Source of the DNA: Candidatus Obscuribacter phosphatis
GTDB taxonomy: Bacteria > Cyanobacteriota > Vampirovibrionia > Obscuribacterales > Obscuribacteraceae
DNA length: 64,000 bases
Direction of reading: 5' to 3'
Assembly (NCBI GenBank): GCA_001899315.1
Contig: MOYA01000001.1
Coordinates: 2,208,599-2,272,598, forward strand
The notes beneath the pieces were generated by a model. It did no database searches, was not told the DNA's origin, and saw only the letters and a list, made by a program, of their open reading frames with translations. Within the stretch, counting starts at the first letter, position 1, and each line of letters starts with the position of its first letter. Position numbers and translations under genes: made by a program. Positions 1 through 8,237 of this stretch are shown here, in pieces.

Positions 1-498
1 GGCAACATCTAGAGAGGTCAGGGGTCGCGACGCAGCCTGGTCAGCCGGCTTTGAGACCGTGTCTCCCGAGCGCGGCGCTGAGTCGTTCTGAGAACGAGCC
101 GGCACAAATGCACCGTTTGCATCTTTGACAAAACTACCGGTTGGGGTGACATAGGTCTCGTTTGTTCCCTTAGTGACCACAGAGGCCCTTACCGGGTCTC
201 CTCCCACCGATATTGTCTGCTGCCTGATTGTACCTACGGCATTTAGATCAGAGGCGACGGCTCTGGCGACGTTATTGCCTTCGGCAGCAGAGGGAGGCAG
301 CCTGAAAAGTGCAGTATCAGCCTGGAACTTACTGACGCTGTCGGGCGTGGTGGCAGGAGCTTCGGTGCCCTTATCGCTGGCTCTCGCCGCAGTGGGAGGC
401 TCGACGAAAATAGGCGTATCGATTTTGTTTGCTTGGTTTTGACCGGCGGCAGGCGCAGCCGTATCGCCAACATTGCTCTTGTCGTTTGTACCGGCCAT
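1..498 (-). CDS. Hypothetical Pro/Ala/Thr-rich protein, 3' end cut by window edge
   Basis: An open frame runs leftwards from an ATG at 496-498 to the window edge without a stop, giving at least 166 codons. The start is supported by a GAGGGGG Shine-Dalgarno about 4 nt upstream and by a near-consensus promoter at 565-593. The visible product is hydrophilic, rich in Ala, Pro, Thr, Ser and Asp, and has no signal peptide or membrane segment in its first 166 residues. Such composition suggests a disordered N-terminal region of a larger protein. I recognise no domain. The function is unknown and the missing C-terminal part would be needed to name it. Confidence 0.7.
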   Translation of the reverse strand, partial: MAGTNDKSNVGDTAAPAAGQNQANKIDTPIFVEPPTAARASDKGTEAPATTPDSVSKFQADTALFRLPPSAAEGNNVARAVASDLNAVGTIRQQTISVGGDPVRASVVTKGTNETYVTPTGSFVKDANGAFVPARSQNDSAPRSGDTVSKPADQAASRPLTSLDVA

Positions 499-564
499 TA
501 AGCCCCCTCAATCTCAATAAAGCAAAGAAATCGCCCGAATCTACTAGTAATTTGCCAAACAATA

Positions 565-593
565 ATAATATGAAACGCCGAACCGGTTGTCAA
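565..593 (-). promoter_or_regulatory. Near-consensus sigma-70 type promoter
   Basis: On the minus strand TTGACA (588-593) is followed after exactly 17 nt by TATTAT (565-570), an 11/12 match to the consensus. Transcription would start near 558, leaving a leader of about 60 nt before the ATG at 498. It is the best promoter match I found in the window and points at the truncated leftmost gene. Confidence 0.75.
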
Positions 594-762
594 CAGAACA
601 AGCGCCCACCATTTCACTGTTTCGCCCATTTTGCAGGAAAGCGGTGGAAAAAACACCGATTTAATCTTGGCAACTGTCCAGGACGGCAAACTCCGGTATA
701 GAAACGACCGTGATGCATGCATCCGATTTTCTTAAAGGCTTTGGACGAGGACGACCACCAAT

Positions 763-1776
763 ATGCGGCAAACTCATGAACGATCTAGCCCGCCACTAAA
801 CGGCAGACTATTCCACGAAATAGAAGCAGGCGAGAGCCTGGCTTCCCTAGCCATGAAAAGACTAGGAGATACTCGTTTCGCTCGCCTAATTTTCACTATC
901 AATCGCGGCGAGATACCGGTAAGATGCGATGGTTTCAACACCTACGCCTATATATATCCTGGTCAAAAGATCTTGTTGCCCACAGCCGAAGAGGCATCAG
1001 TCTATAAGAAGAACTTCCTCACCGAATCAGCCCGCAATAAATTCGATCTGGCCCACTATGCCAGACCGGCGATGCCTTCAGACAGCATCCCAGTAAGTTT
1101 CAAGAACTTGAAAGATGAAACGAAAATTGCTGAGAAATACAACTCTTTCCAGGTCATAGACTGGGGTACGCCCCACAGTGATGTCGGCAATAGTGCGGCG
1201 ACGGCGGCTCTAAACTGGCAAGACAGCAATGACAGTGCAAGCCAAACACAGGAACTAGAGCCAGAAGAAACAGGAGAAGAGAAAGAAAGGGATGAAGCTT
1301 TCGACATGGCTCCTCCGGCGCAAGAAAGCCCAAGAATTATGAAGCCTTGGCCGCAAGCTGGACAATCATACACTCGCCTGCTGGCACTCAAAACCGATGA
1401 ACAAGACTTGCTCTATGGTCAGGGCAATCTAGAAATCACCACCCTATCGCATTACTGCAGAGTGATGAAATTCGAGTCTCTGTCTGAAGAAAATGAAGTG
1501 CTAATCAAACTGCAGGTTTTCGACAATCGCCGTTGGCAAACAATCTCTTCCTATACCATCAAGAAAGACCAGACAATGCGCATTTCGCATTATGCCGACG
1601 GCACCGCCGATAGAGTCAGTATGGAAATTCCAACCAGCATCGCCCGCGAAATTTCACTTGGTGATTTCACAAAAAATTGGAAGAACTACACAAAGGTATA
1701 TTTCAATCACAAGGAAAATTCCAGACTGCAGCAAGCTTTCGGTAATTCAACCGGCAACTTCAGACAAGCGGTCTAG
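763..1776 (+). CDS. LysM-like domain protein of unknown function
   Basis: 337 aa. Residues about 12-72 look like a LysM or tail-protein-X module: an EAGESLASLAMKRLGD start followed by an INRGEIP segment and a YPGQKILLPT end, the usual hallmarks of a LysM fold. The middle (about 155-190) is acidic and low in complexity. The C-terminal half (about 200-320) is a mixed alpha/beta region with many aromatic and Lys residues that I do not recognise. No signal peptide is evident, so peptidoglycan binding is not assured; LysM-like modules also occur in phage-type and intracellular assembly proteins. The upstream Shine-Dalgarno is weak (GAGG, about 11 nt away). The TAG stop lies at the start of a TCTAGT hexamer tract. 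Confidence 0.75.
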   Translation: MRQTHERSSPPLNGRLFHEIEAGESLASLAMKRLGDTRFARLIFTINRGEIPVRCDGFNTYAYIYPGQKILLPTAEEASVYKKNFLTESARNKFDLAHYARPAMPSDSIPVSFKNLKDETKIAEKYNSFQVIDWGTPHSDVGNSAATAALNWQDSNDSASQTQELEPEETGEEKERDEAFDMAPPAQESPRIMKPWPQAGQSYTRLLALKTDEQDLLYGQGNLEITTLSHYCRVMKFESLSEENEVLIKLQVFDNRRWQTISSYTIKKDQTMRISHYADGTADRVSMEIPTSIAREISLGDFTKNWKNYTKVYFNHKENSRLQQAFGNSTGNFRQAV

Positions 1777-1808
1777 GTCTAGTTCTAGTTCTAGTTCTAG
1801 TTCTAGTT
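1772..1808. repeat. TCTAG(G/T) hexamer tandem repeat at a convergent junction
   Basis: Six consecutive hexamers, the first TCTAGG and the next five TCTAGT, begin inside the last codons of the LysM-like gene and run into the short gap before the convergent glycosyltransferase gene. The stop TAG of the first gene is part of the array. Each unit gives a TAG on the plus strand and a CTA (TAG on the minus strand), so it provides stop triplets for both strands. Confidence 0.85.
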
Positions 1809-1823
1809 CAAAATCCGCAATAG

Positions 1824-2966
1824 CTAGCTTGTCTTCTCATCTTCGCCGGTAGTTTCGACGTTCTGTTTAGCCTGCTCTTCGGCCTGCTTATCGGCATTGA
1901 GAGAAGCCAGTATCTCTGGTTCAAAGAAGACGCCCGGCGGATTGAGTTCATGGATTGAACCTTGGGCATTAGAGAGATTGAGAATCTTGGAGAGATTTTC
2001 AATTACCTCGGGCAGCATTATTCGGCCCATGCACTCGCCTGGAGAACTCGACCCGGTCAAGGTACAGTATTTAGCGCCAATGCACTCACACGATGAACTT
2101 TGATCGAGCACTAAGTTGAAATAACCATAGGGTCCACTTCTGGCTGGATAGGTTGGTCCATATAGACCAATCACCGGCGTTCCGACCGATACAGCTATAT
2201 GAGCCGGTCCAGTATCGCCCGATACTACGGCATCGCAGCATTTCAAAATGGCGGCGGTCTCATCCAGCTTAAGCTGACCACAAAAATTGAGGCAGCGATT
2301 ATCGACCTCGGCATTAATTTTCTGAGCCAGTTCAAAATCATCACTACCACCAATAAGGACTGGCTGATGACTGCCTATAGACAAGAGATGCCTGATTAGA
2401 TATATCCATCCATCGGCTATCCAGCCCCGATGGGGACGATGGGCCCCGACACCAGGGACGATACCGACCATGGGGCGCATTTCTAATTTACTGGTCTCCA
2501 CCAACTGCGGTACTAATTGCTCGGCAATAGCATCAGGAAAAATTGTAGGAAAGAGCTTATCGGGAACTTCCTTACATATTGGCATGACCGTATCAAGGAA
2601 GTTACCAACTGCATGCTGCTGGTCGGCACTGCCGGTTTCCTTCTTTTCGTACCGCAATGTCTTGATACCGGTAAAGAGAGGCATCGTCAGACCTCGGTTT
2701 GAATTGGAAAGATCGACGAATAAATCAGGCTTGTGACTGGTCAAGATCTTGCGCTGCTGGAAAAAACTCAGATTTTTATCAAAATCTATGAATTCATCTA
2801 TATGTGGACACAAGCCAAGCAAAAGCGGTCTCAGACTGGGATGTGACCAATAGGATATTTTTGCACCGGGAAAATTATATTTCAAAGTAGACGCAACAGG
2901 GGTGGCCAGCACCGCATCACCGATAGCGGCTGGATGGAATATCACTATATTGGAAATCGATTGCAT
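1824..2966 (-). CDS. Glycosyltransferase family 9 (ADP-heptose:LPS heptosyltransferase-like)
   Basis: 380 aa from the ATG at 2966; an upstream in-frame ATG at 3008 would add 14 residues but has no Shine-Dalgarno and lies beyond the usual family start. GT9 hallmarks are an N-terminal IVIFHPAAIGDAVLATPV segment (nucleotide-binding fold start), a central GIVPGVGAHRPHRGW loop, and a C-terminal VSGDTGPAHIAVSVGTPVI motif followed by GLYGPT, the donor-sugar site. Family members add heptose from ADP-heptose to the LPS inner core at the cytoplasmic face of the inner membrane. The tail after about residue 340 is a Glu/Lys/Gln-rich extension not typical of the family. No other LPS gene lies nearby, so the acceptor is unknown. 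The gene converges on the LysM-like gene across the hexamer tract. Confidence 0.88.
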   Translation of the reverse strand: MQSISNIVIFHPAAIGDAVLATPVASTLKYNFPGAKISYWSHPSLRPLLLGLCPHIDEFIDFDKNLSFFQQRKILTSHKPDLFVDLSNSNRGLTMPLFTGIKTLRYEKKETGSADQQHAVGNFLDTVMPICKEVPDKLFPTIFPDAIAEQLVPQLVETSKLEMRPMVGIVPGVGAHRPHRGWIADGWIYLIRHLLSIGSHQPVLIGGSDDFELAQKINAEVDNRCLNFCGQLKLDETAAILKCCDAVVSGDTGPAHIAVSVGTPVIGLYGPTYPARSGPYGYFNLVLDQSSSCECIGAKYCTLTGSSSPGECMGRIMLPEVIENLSKILNLSNAQGSIHELNPPGVFFEPEILASLNADKQAEEQAKQNVETTGEDEKTS

Positions 2967-3013
2967 ATACCTTGATTCACTAGACTTATTAGGAATTTGA
3001 CTTATCATTATCT

Positions 3014-3331
3014 ATGATGAATCACGAAACTTATTATGTATTAGGTTGGCCCCAGCCCTCCGGAAAAATTGCAATCCTCTGTCGATCCAGAGGAAACAAT
3101 CCCGGACCGGCTTACTGCTGGTCGAAGCGCGAAGCGATTCAGCTGCGTACCAGGTTGGCTAATGATAAGCGCGGCGAGCAAAATCCCTCGGCGCGTAGAA
3201 TCATAAGACAGCTTCTAGTGTATCGGTATCTTTCCAATCATCCGCTGCCTTGGCGCAACGGTGACCTTTGGGTCTATTGCGACCCGGGTTATCTTGAGCC
3301 TATGGAAGCTGGATTTGCACCGGCATACTAG
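3014..3331 (+). CDS. Hypothetical protein
   Basis: 105 aa, divergent from the GT9 gene by about 47 nt. The product is basic and rich in Trp, Tyr, Arg and Pro, with no signal peptide, no membrane segment and a single pair of scattered Cys residues. Its codon use resembles its neighbours, but the ORF is short and has two adjacent ATGs (3014 and 3017) with no clear Shine-Dalgarno. I do not recognise a family. It may be a small lineage-specific gene; a non-coding alternative cannot be excluded. Confidence 0.5.
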   Translation: MMNHETYYVLGWPQPSGKIAILCRSRGNNPGPAYCWSKREAIQLRTRLANDKRGEQNPSARRIIRQLLVYRYLSNHPLPWRNGDLWVYCDPGYLEPMEAGFAPAY

Positions 3332-3428
3332 ACTTGAGCCAGGCAAGCCAACAGCTAAACTTCCGCTAATTTTGGCGGACCAGTTCTTGTGCTTGTCTTT
3401 GTTTCGTCTAATATCTGCAAGTCTTCTT

Positions 3429-3434
3429 TATAAT
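3429..3434 (+). promoter_or_regulatory. Perfect -10 hexamer upstream of pit
   Basis: TATAAT stands about 93 nt before the pit start codon. There is no good -35 at 16-18 nt. Instead the upstream DNA holds TTGT-containing direct repeats (about 3386-3402), as expected for an activator-dependent promoter. A hairpin follows directly at the predicted transcript 5' end. Confidence 0.4.
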
Positions 3435-3442
3435 AGTGTTTG

Positions 3443-3467
3443 AAGGTCGGTCTCTTAGTCCGACCTT
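3443..3467 (+). other. Hairpin in the pit leader
   Basis: AAGGTCGG (3443-3450) and CCGACCTT (3460-3467) form a perfect 8-bp stem with a 9-nt loop. No T-run follows, so it is a poor intrinsic terminator. It sits just downstream of the -10 at 3429-3434 and may be a 5' leader structure, or the terminator of the small gene ending at 3331. Confidence 0.45.
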
Positions 3468-3526
3468 AACCGGCGCTTTGCTATAACCGAAATATATAGA
3501 ATCGGGTCAAGTATCATCTCAAATTT

Positions 3527-4558
3527 ATGAATATAGAAACCGTCATCGCAGTGCTCGCTATCTTGCTTGCACTTGGCTTTGATTTTGTAAACGGCTTTCA
3601 CGACACAGCCAATGCTGTCGCCACAGTAATTTATACAAAAGCCCTAAAGCCGGGCGTGGCAATCTTTATGAGCGGTGTACTCAACTTCTTGGGAGCCCTT
3701 TTGGTGGGCACCGCCGTAGCCCAAGTAATTACCAAGATCATTCCAGAAGGAACAGTGACACTACCCATGGTTGTAGCCGTACTCTTGGCGGCTGTAATCT
3801 GGAACCTGATTACCTGGTGGAAAGGTATTCCAGTATCTTCCTCACACTGTTTGATTGGCAGCCTATTTGGCGCCGGTGTCACCGCCGCCGGTATGGGCGG
3901 TGTAGAGTGGCACAAACTGCAAGAAGTCTTACTAGCCCTGCTAATTTCGCCCTTGATTGGCTTTACGGCTGGAGCCTTTACCACCTGGCTGGCGCTCAAG
4001 CTTTCCAAAGAGAAAGAGAAAGACTTATCCAAGACCACTGATCACAACCCAATAATGCGCTTGCTGCACATCTTCTCTTCGGCCTCAGTAAGCTTCAGCC
4101 ATGGCAGCAACGATGGTCAAAAGACCATGGGTATCATTGCCTTAATACTGGCAACGCACTTTTCGCAATATGGCTACACCGCCAAAGTAGTCCCGTTCTG
4201 GGTAATGTTCTCGGCCGCCTCGGCTATTGCCCTGGGAACAGTCATAGGCGGCTGGCGGGTAATTCGCACAGTCGGCACCAAGATAAGTCGTGAAAAACTT
4301 AGCCACTCGCAAGGCTTTGGCGCATCAATGAGTACAGCTTTGATTATCCTAGTCGCTTCGCACTATGGGGCACCGATAAGCACCACCCACACTCTCAGTT
4401 CGGCAGTGGCCGGCGGCACTATCCCGGTACACGGCAAAGAGAATCTCAACCCAAAAACTATGAAACTCATATTGCTAGCCTGGGTGCTAACATTACCAGT
4501 AGCGGCGACTCTTGCATCAGTCTGCTATCTCATTCTCAAATTTATTTGGCATGCCTGA
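3527..4558 (+). CDS. pit: PiT-family inorganic phosphate transporter
   Basis: 343 aa, the usual length for short bacterial Pit proteins. The N-terminal signature is clear: a first membrane helix, then GFDFVNGFHDTANAVATVI, and the second family repeat carries FSHGSNDGQKTMGI. About ten hydrophobic helices are visible in two inverted halves. Known members import phosphate (often as metal-phosphate) by proton or sodium symport in the inner membrane. No DUF47/PhoU-like accessory gene sits beside it. Instead a universal stress protein gene starts 7 nt after its stop, with its Shine-Dalgarno overlapping the pit TGA, so the two are co-translated. The leader carries a TATAAT box and a hairpin, so regulation by phosphate is plausible, but I see no recognised Pho box. 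Confidence 0.93.
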   Translation: MNIETVIAVLAILLALGFDFVNGFHDTANAVATVIYTKALKPGVAIFMSGVLNFLGALLVGTAVAQVITKIIPEGTVTLPMVVAVLLAAVIWNLITWWKGIPVSSSHCLIGSLFGAGVTAAGMGGVEWHKLQEVLLALLISPLIGFTAGAFTTWLALKLSKEKEKDLSKTTDHNPIMRLLHIFSSASVSFSHGSNDGQKTMGIIALILATHFSQYGYTAKVVPFWVMFSAASAIALGTVIGGWRVIRTVGTKISREKLSHSQGFGASMSTALIILVASHYGAPISTTHTLSSAVAGGTIPVHGKENLNPKTMKLILLAWVLTLPVAATLASVCYLILKFIWHA

Positions 4559-4565
4559 GGTGTCT

Positions 4566-5039
4566 ATGAAGTATGTAGTCGCATTCAGCTCTCCTAAAAG
4601 AAGCTCAAAAACAATCGAAACAGCTGTCAGCCAAGCGCGCAGCACCGATGCCGAAATCGTGCTTGTCAGGCTCATTCCAGACCCGGGCAAGGTGGGTATT
4701 GTTGCTCAATTGATATCGAGCGATCGCCCTCTCGACAAAGCGCGCATGCAGATAGATCAATGCGTGGAAGAATTGAAAGCAAGAGGCATCAAAGCCTCAG
4801 GCATCGTAAAAATGGGAGAAGTGGCGCAAGGCATCATCGACACAGCCAAAGAGTTAGGAGCCGATATGCTTTATGTAGGCACCACCAGCGTCGGCGGTCG
4901 GCAATTTTTCATGATGAAAAAGGACCCAATCGTGCATTATCTGGTCGAGCATTGCCCAATATCGCTCTGCCTAGTTAGACATGATATTAGTGCGGAAAGC
5001 GCCGTCGAGCACGACGAAGAAGTCGAGCTGGGTGAGTAA
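4566..5039 (+). CDS. Universal stress protein (UspA family)
   Basis: 157 aa. I chose the ATG at 4566 because a GAGGTG Shine-Dalgarno overlaps the pit stop codon and the protein then begins with the family-typical MKYVVAFSSPKRSSKT strand-loop. An Asp-rich alpha/beta fold follows, with GADMLYVGTTSVGGR near residue 105. The classic ATP-binding tail G-2x-G-9x-G(S/T) is only partly kept: after GTTSVGGR the sequence reads FMMKKDPIVHYLVEHCP without the G(S/T), so nucleotide binding may be altered. Coupling to pit suggests a role in phosphate or energy status sensing, which is inference from position. Its stop is one base from that of the convergent helicase gene. Confidence 0.85.
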   Translation: MKYVVAFSSPKRSSKTIETAVSQARSTDAEIVLVRLIPDPGKVGIVAQLISSDRPLDKARMQIDQCVEELKARGIKASGIVKMGEVAQGIIDTAKELGADMLYVGTTSVGGRQFFMMKKDPIVHYLVEHCPISLCLVRHDISAESAVEHDEEVELGE

Positions 5040-5040
5040 T

Positions 5041-7062
5041 TTAATTGCCGCGATAGTCCATGCCAAGATCTAGAAAGTCTTGCATTGCTCCAGAACCAGC
5101 GCTAGGCAGACAGCGGATGATTTTCATGGGGGGCAGACATTCTAAGATGCGGCGCCCATAATATTTCTTGGTGAGCCGGTTATCGAGAATGGCGACAATA
5201 CCTCTGTCGCGACTAGTGCGTATCAGACGCCCCACACCTTGCTTCAGACGCATGGTGGCATAGGGCAGGGCCAAATCAGTAAACCATGAGCGATCGGGAT
5301 CTTGCTCCAGAGCCTGACAACGTGCCTCATATACTGGGTCATCGGGCACCTGGAAAGGAATCCTATCGATGATCACACAGCTGAGCTGACTGCCGTCAAT
5401 CGAAACACCTTCCCAAAAGCTAGCAGTACCAAATAACACTGCATTTGGTGTCGACTTAAACCACTCAATCAACCGGGGTCTCGGCATTTCACCTTGCCTG
5501 CGGCTTTCGTAAGGTAGGCGCGGAGCCAACTCTTCATAGGCAAAATTGAGAGCATTGCGACTGGTGAAAAGCACAAAAGCGCGCCCTTCCGACAACTCTA
5601 TCAAGCGCTCAATTTCATTCATAGAATACATGGCGAAATCAGGATGATTAGGCTCGGGTAGATCTCTAGGCAGGTAGAGCAAGGCTTGATTTTCAAAATC
5701 GAAGGGGCTGCTCACCAGCTTCTGCACCACATATCTATCGGCCCCAATAGAATCTTTGAAAAACTTGAATGGATCATCGCCGGCAGTTGCCAGAGTGGCC
5801 GACATCCAGACAGATGAGATTAGTCCAGGCTTGTTCAGCACAAAGTCGGCTATATAAGGCGAGGCATCGAGCGGTGCCGCCACCACTTCTAGTTTCACTT
5901 CAGCACGGTCGGTTCGCTCTACCCAGGTAACATAATCTTGGGAAGGATCTTCCAAAAGCTTGAGACACTTTATGTAGGCAGATATGGTCGTGATCAGACT
6001 TTTCGCCTTCAGCTGGGCTTTTTCTCTAGCCATCTCGACATCAAGAATATGCGAAAAATCACAGTTCTCTAGCCAGACTCTCAACTTATCGAGGGCTTCC
6101 AAAAGCTCTTGCACACCTTCGACTGTTTCATGAAGACGAAAACGCGGCACACGAGTCATATTGTAGAGATGGAAATAGAACTGTCCGGAGGCAATCTCTA
6201 TATCGCCAAGCAAATGCGCCGGGGCATTAACTCGTTTTGCCGCCCGCGCCAGAAGGCGCTTGATGCCTCTATTGCTTACCGACAAACTAAAGGCATCGGT
6301 GGCAACATCAGGCAGGTGGTGAGCTTCATCGACTATAAGATATTGATAGGGCGGCAAAATGCCACCATGCGAGGCGGCATCAGCCAACAAGAGAGCATGG
6401 TTGACCACAATCAAATCAGCTTTCTCTGCCCTTCTTTTGGCATCAAAGTAGAAACAGCTGTTGAAATTGGGACAACGATTGCGCAAACAATCATCTGAGT
6501 CTGAGTTGATTTCCATCCAGAGTTCACCAGGAGGAAGAAATGACAACTCTGATATATCGCCGGTTTCTGTAGTATTCACCCAATCGACAAAGTCAGGATC
6601 AACCGCCTGCTCCAAGAGATGATCGTGAAAGCGTCGCATGCCTAAATAGTTGCCGCGACCCTTCAATAGAACTGCACTGAACTTGAACGGCAAAATCTCT
6701 TGCAAAGCCGGTATGTCTTTGTTTATATACTGCTCTTGCAAGGCTATGGTGGCGGTTGAGACAACCACAGTCTTGCCGCTCAATAGAGCGGGAATAATAG
6801 CGGCAAAACTCTTGCCGACTCCGGTACCGGCTTCGAAGACTCCGGTTTTACCGCTTTTAAACGAACGCGAAATTTCTTCAGCAAGCTCAAGCTGGCTTAA
6901 GCGGTTCTCATAACCACCCAGCTTCTTTGAAAGCATGTCAAAGATATCTTGAACGCTGTAATCACGCGACTCAGCAACAATCTCATCCACTAATGGAGGT
7001 AGCAAGGGCTTGGAATCTAGCGCCGCATATGATGCAGATTCGGAAGGGGCCTCGTTACCCAC
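5041..7062 (-). CDS. DinG/XPD-family superfamily 2 helicase
   Basis: 673 aa from a GTG start at 7062. Walker A GTGVGKS is at residues 79-85, a DEAH box (VDEAHHL) is near 245, and the C-terminal helicase motifs end with QGVGRLIRTSRDRG. The fold is that of DinG/YoaA, 5'-3' DNA helicases that resolve R-loops and damaged forks. The iron-sulphur insert is recognisable: Cys192-x4-Cys197-x5-Cys203 has the same spacing as three ligands of E. coli DinG. The first ligand, normally in a GRGNYLC motif, is Gly141 here (GRGNYLG), so one of four cluster ligands is missing. The gene follows the LysM membrane protein gene by 6 nt and is probably in its operon. Confidence 0.88.
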   Translation of the reverse strand: MGNEAPSESASYAALDSKPLLPPLVDEIVAESRDYSVQDIFDMLSKKLGGYENRLSQLELAEEISRSFKSGKTGVFEAGTGVGKSFAAIIPALLSGKTVVVSTATIALQEQYINKDIPALQEILPFKFSAVLLKGRGNYLGMRRFHDHLLEQAVDPDFVDWVNTTETGDISELSFLPPGELWMEINSDSDDCLRNRCPNFNSCFYFDAKRRAEKADLIVVNHALLLADAASHGGILPPYQYLIVDEAHHLPDVATDAFSLSVSNRGIKRLLARAAKRVNAPAHLLGDIEIASGQFYFHLYNMTRVPRFRLHETVEGVQELLEALDKLRVWLENCDFSHILDVEMAREKAQLKAKSLITTISAYIKCLKLLEDPSQDYVTWVERTDRAEVKLEVVAAPLDASPYIADFVLNKPGLISSVWMSATLATAGDDPFKFFKDSIGADRYVVQKLVSSPFDFENQALLYLPRDLPEPNHPDFAMYSMNEIERLIELSEGRAFVLFTSRNALNFAYEELAPRLPYESRRQGEMPRPRLIEWFKSTPNAVLFGTASFWEGVSIDGSQLSCVIIDRIPFQVPDDPVYEARCQALEQDPDRSWFTDLALPYATMRLKQGVGRLIRTSRDRGIVAILDNRLTKKYYGRRILECLPPMKIIRCLPSAGSGAMQDFLDLGMDYRGN

Positions 7063-7068
7063 GCCCTA

Positions 7069-7776
7069 TTACTGGCTAACAGAACCCGCTGGCTGAGCGG
7101 ATTGAGGAGTATAGTCGGGCAGATTGAGGGCTTGTCCTAGTTTGAGGAAGTTGGCATTTCTCAGACCATTAGCTCTGCAAATTGCATCGAGCAGTCTAGG
7201 CGATGTCTTGCCGTACTCGCGCACAGCAATGGCAGCCAGAGTATCGCCATTCTGTACTTCTACAGTGGCATGAGCAGGCTTGAGGATGGCGCTGGGATCG
7301 ATATTCTGGGGGACGAGCGGTTGCTGCGCCGCAGGCTGAGGAGCAGTGACGGCTGCCGGTTTGTCTGCTGGTTTGCCGACATTAGCCACAAGGCCCGACA
7401 CAGCTGAATAGCCCCAAATGACTATCATTGATGTGACCGCGCCGGCAAGGAAAGCGATCATCATATAGAAGCTGGGGGTGCGCTTGCTCTGAGCTTGCTG
7501 GAAGAAATCTTGGTGGACGCCCGGCCAGAGAGCCTCAAGCTCATCGGCACGAGGAGCGTGCACATCGGAAAAAATGTTGGCGAAGCCGCCGGTATCACGC
7601 TGAGACTGCCTCTCTCTGCCAGCAGAGGCAGAGACGCGCTGAGCTTCCCTCTCAGCAAGGGAGCGTGTAGATATCGAACTGTAGGATTCCCGTGCGGGGG
7701 CTTCTGTATCCCTCACATATTCGGGCAACCCTTCTACTTCCAGTTTCTCTTGGTCGTATTTGATCACTGTGTTCAT
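7069..7776 (-). CDS. Single-pass membrane protein with C-terminal LysM domain
   Basis: 235 aa from the ATG at 7776. An upstream ATG at 7812 is in frame, but a promoter-like pair at 7813-7840 places transcription start at or just after it, favouring the inner start. Residues 1-100 are hydrophilic and probably cytoplasmic, about 103-125 form one membrane helix, a Pro/Ala linker follows, and about 177-225 form a LysM domain (VQNGDTLAAIAVREYG, then a LGQALNLPDY end). LysM binds N-acetylglucosamine-containing glycans such as peptidoglycan, so the protein likely links the inner membrane to the cell wall. It lies 6 nt ahead of the helicase gene; a functional link between the two is not obvious. Confidence 0.82.
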   Translation of the reverse strand: MNTVIKYDQEKLEVEGLPEYVRDTEAPARESYSSISTRSLAEREAQRVSASAGRERQSQRDTGGFANIFSDVHAPRADELEALWPGVHQDFFQQAQSKRTPSFYMMIAFLAGAVTSMIVIWGYSAVSGLVANVGKPADKPAAVTAPQPAAQQPLVPQNIDPSAILKPAHATVEVQNGDTLAAIAVREYGKTSPRLLDAICRANGLRNANFLKLGQALNLPDYTPQSAQPAGSVSQ

Positions 7777-8237
7777 CTCTATGTAACGCCACTGGGGTAA
7801 CACTTGCAGCATATTATCCCTATTGTCACTAGAAAGTCAAACTTCTTACTTGCATCTCAAAACGCTCACCAGGTTGGCATTTCAGAGATTCGAAAATTTT
7901 TGATGAGACGGCAAACACAGGCAAGAGCCCGCATCTCAGGCTGTCATATTAATTAATTGACAACCTCTCCTATGTTTACACCCTAGTCTTAAGCCCTGAT
8001 TACAGGCGCCTTTACAAAGGTGCGAAAAGCGCCATGGCATGGCTAACTTAAGCGATCACGGCGAGGAATGCTGCATACAGCAATGCATAGCATCTAACAT
8101 GAATGCATAAACGTCACATTGACGGTAAATATACCGAAACGCGACAAATTCTGAACGCTGCTTAATTGTAAAGAAGAATACCCTCTTGACATGGCGACTT
8201 TTCTCACATTAATAAACCGCCAGGCTGTCAACAGGAA
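7777..8237. other. Intergenic stretch without a convincing gene
   Basis: About 460 nt between two same-strand genes. It holds the minus-strand promoter pair described separately, an AT-rich block with ATTAATTAATTGACA near 7948-7962, a short dyad around GCGCCTTT-ACA-AAAGGTGC (about 8006-8024), and a TTGACA with a poor -10 near 8186-8214 that would read towards no plus-strand gene. No ORF with a Shine-Dalgarno and family-like content is visible. A small RNA is possible but unsupported. Confidence 0.5.
7813..7840 (-). promoter_or_regulatory. Promoter for the LysM membrane protein/helicase pair
   Basis: On the minus strand TTGACT (7835-7840) is separated by 16 nt from GATAAT (7813-7818); each hexamer matches the consensus at 5 of 6 positions. 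The predicted start of transcription falls near 7805-7808, beyond the ATG at 7812, so translation would begin at 7776. Confidence 0.55.

Noticed and set aside
8186-8214. TTGACA with a 17-nt spacer to TTAATA
   Set aside because: The -10 matches poorly and no plus-strand gene follows; it would read into the 3' end of the M16 gene. Possible antisense start only.
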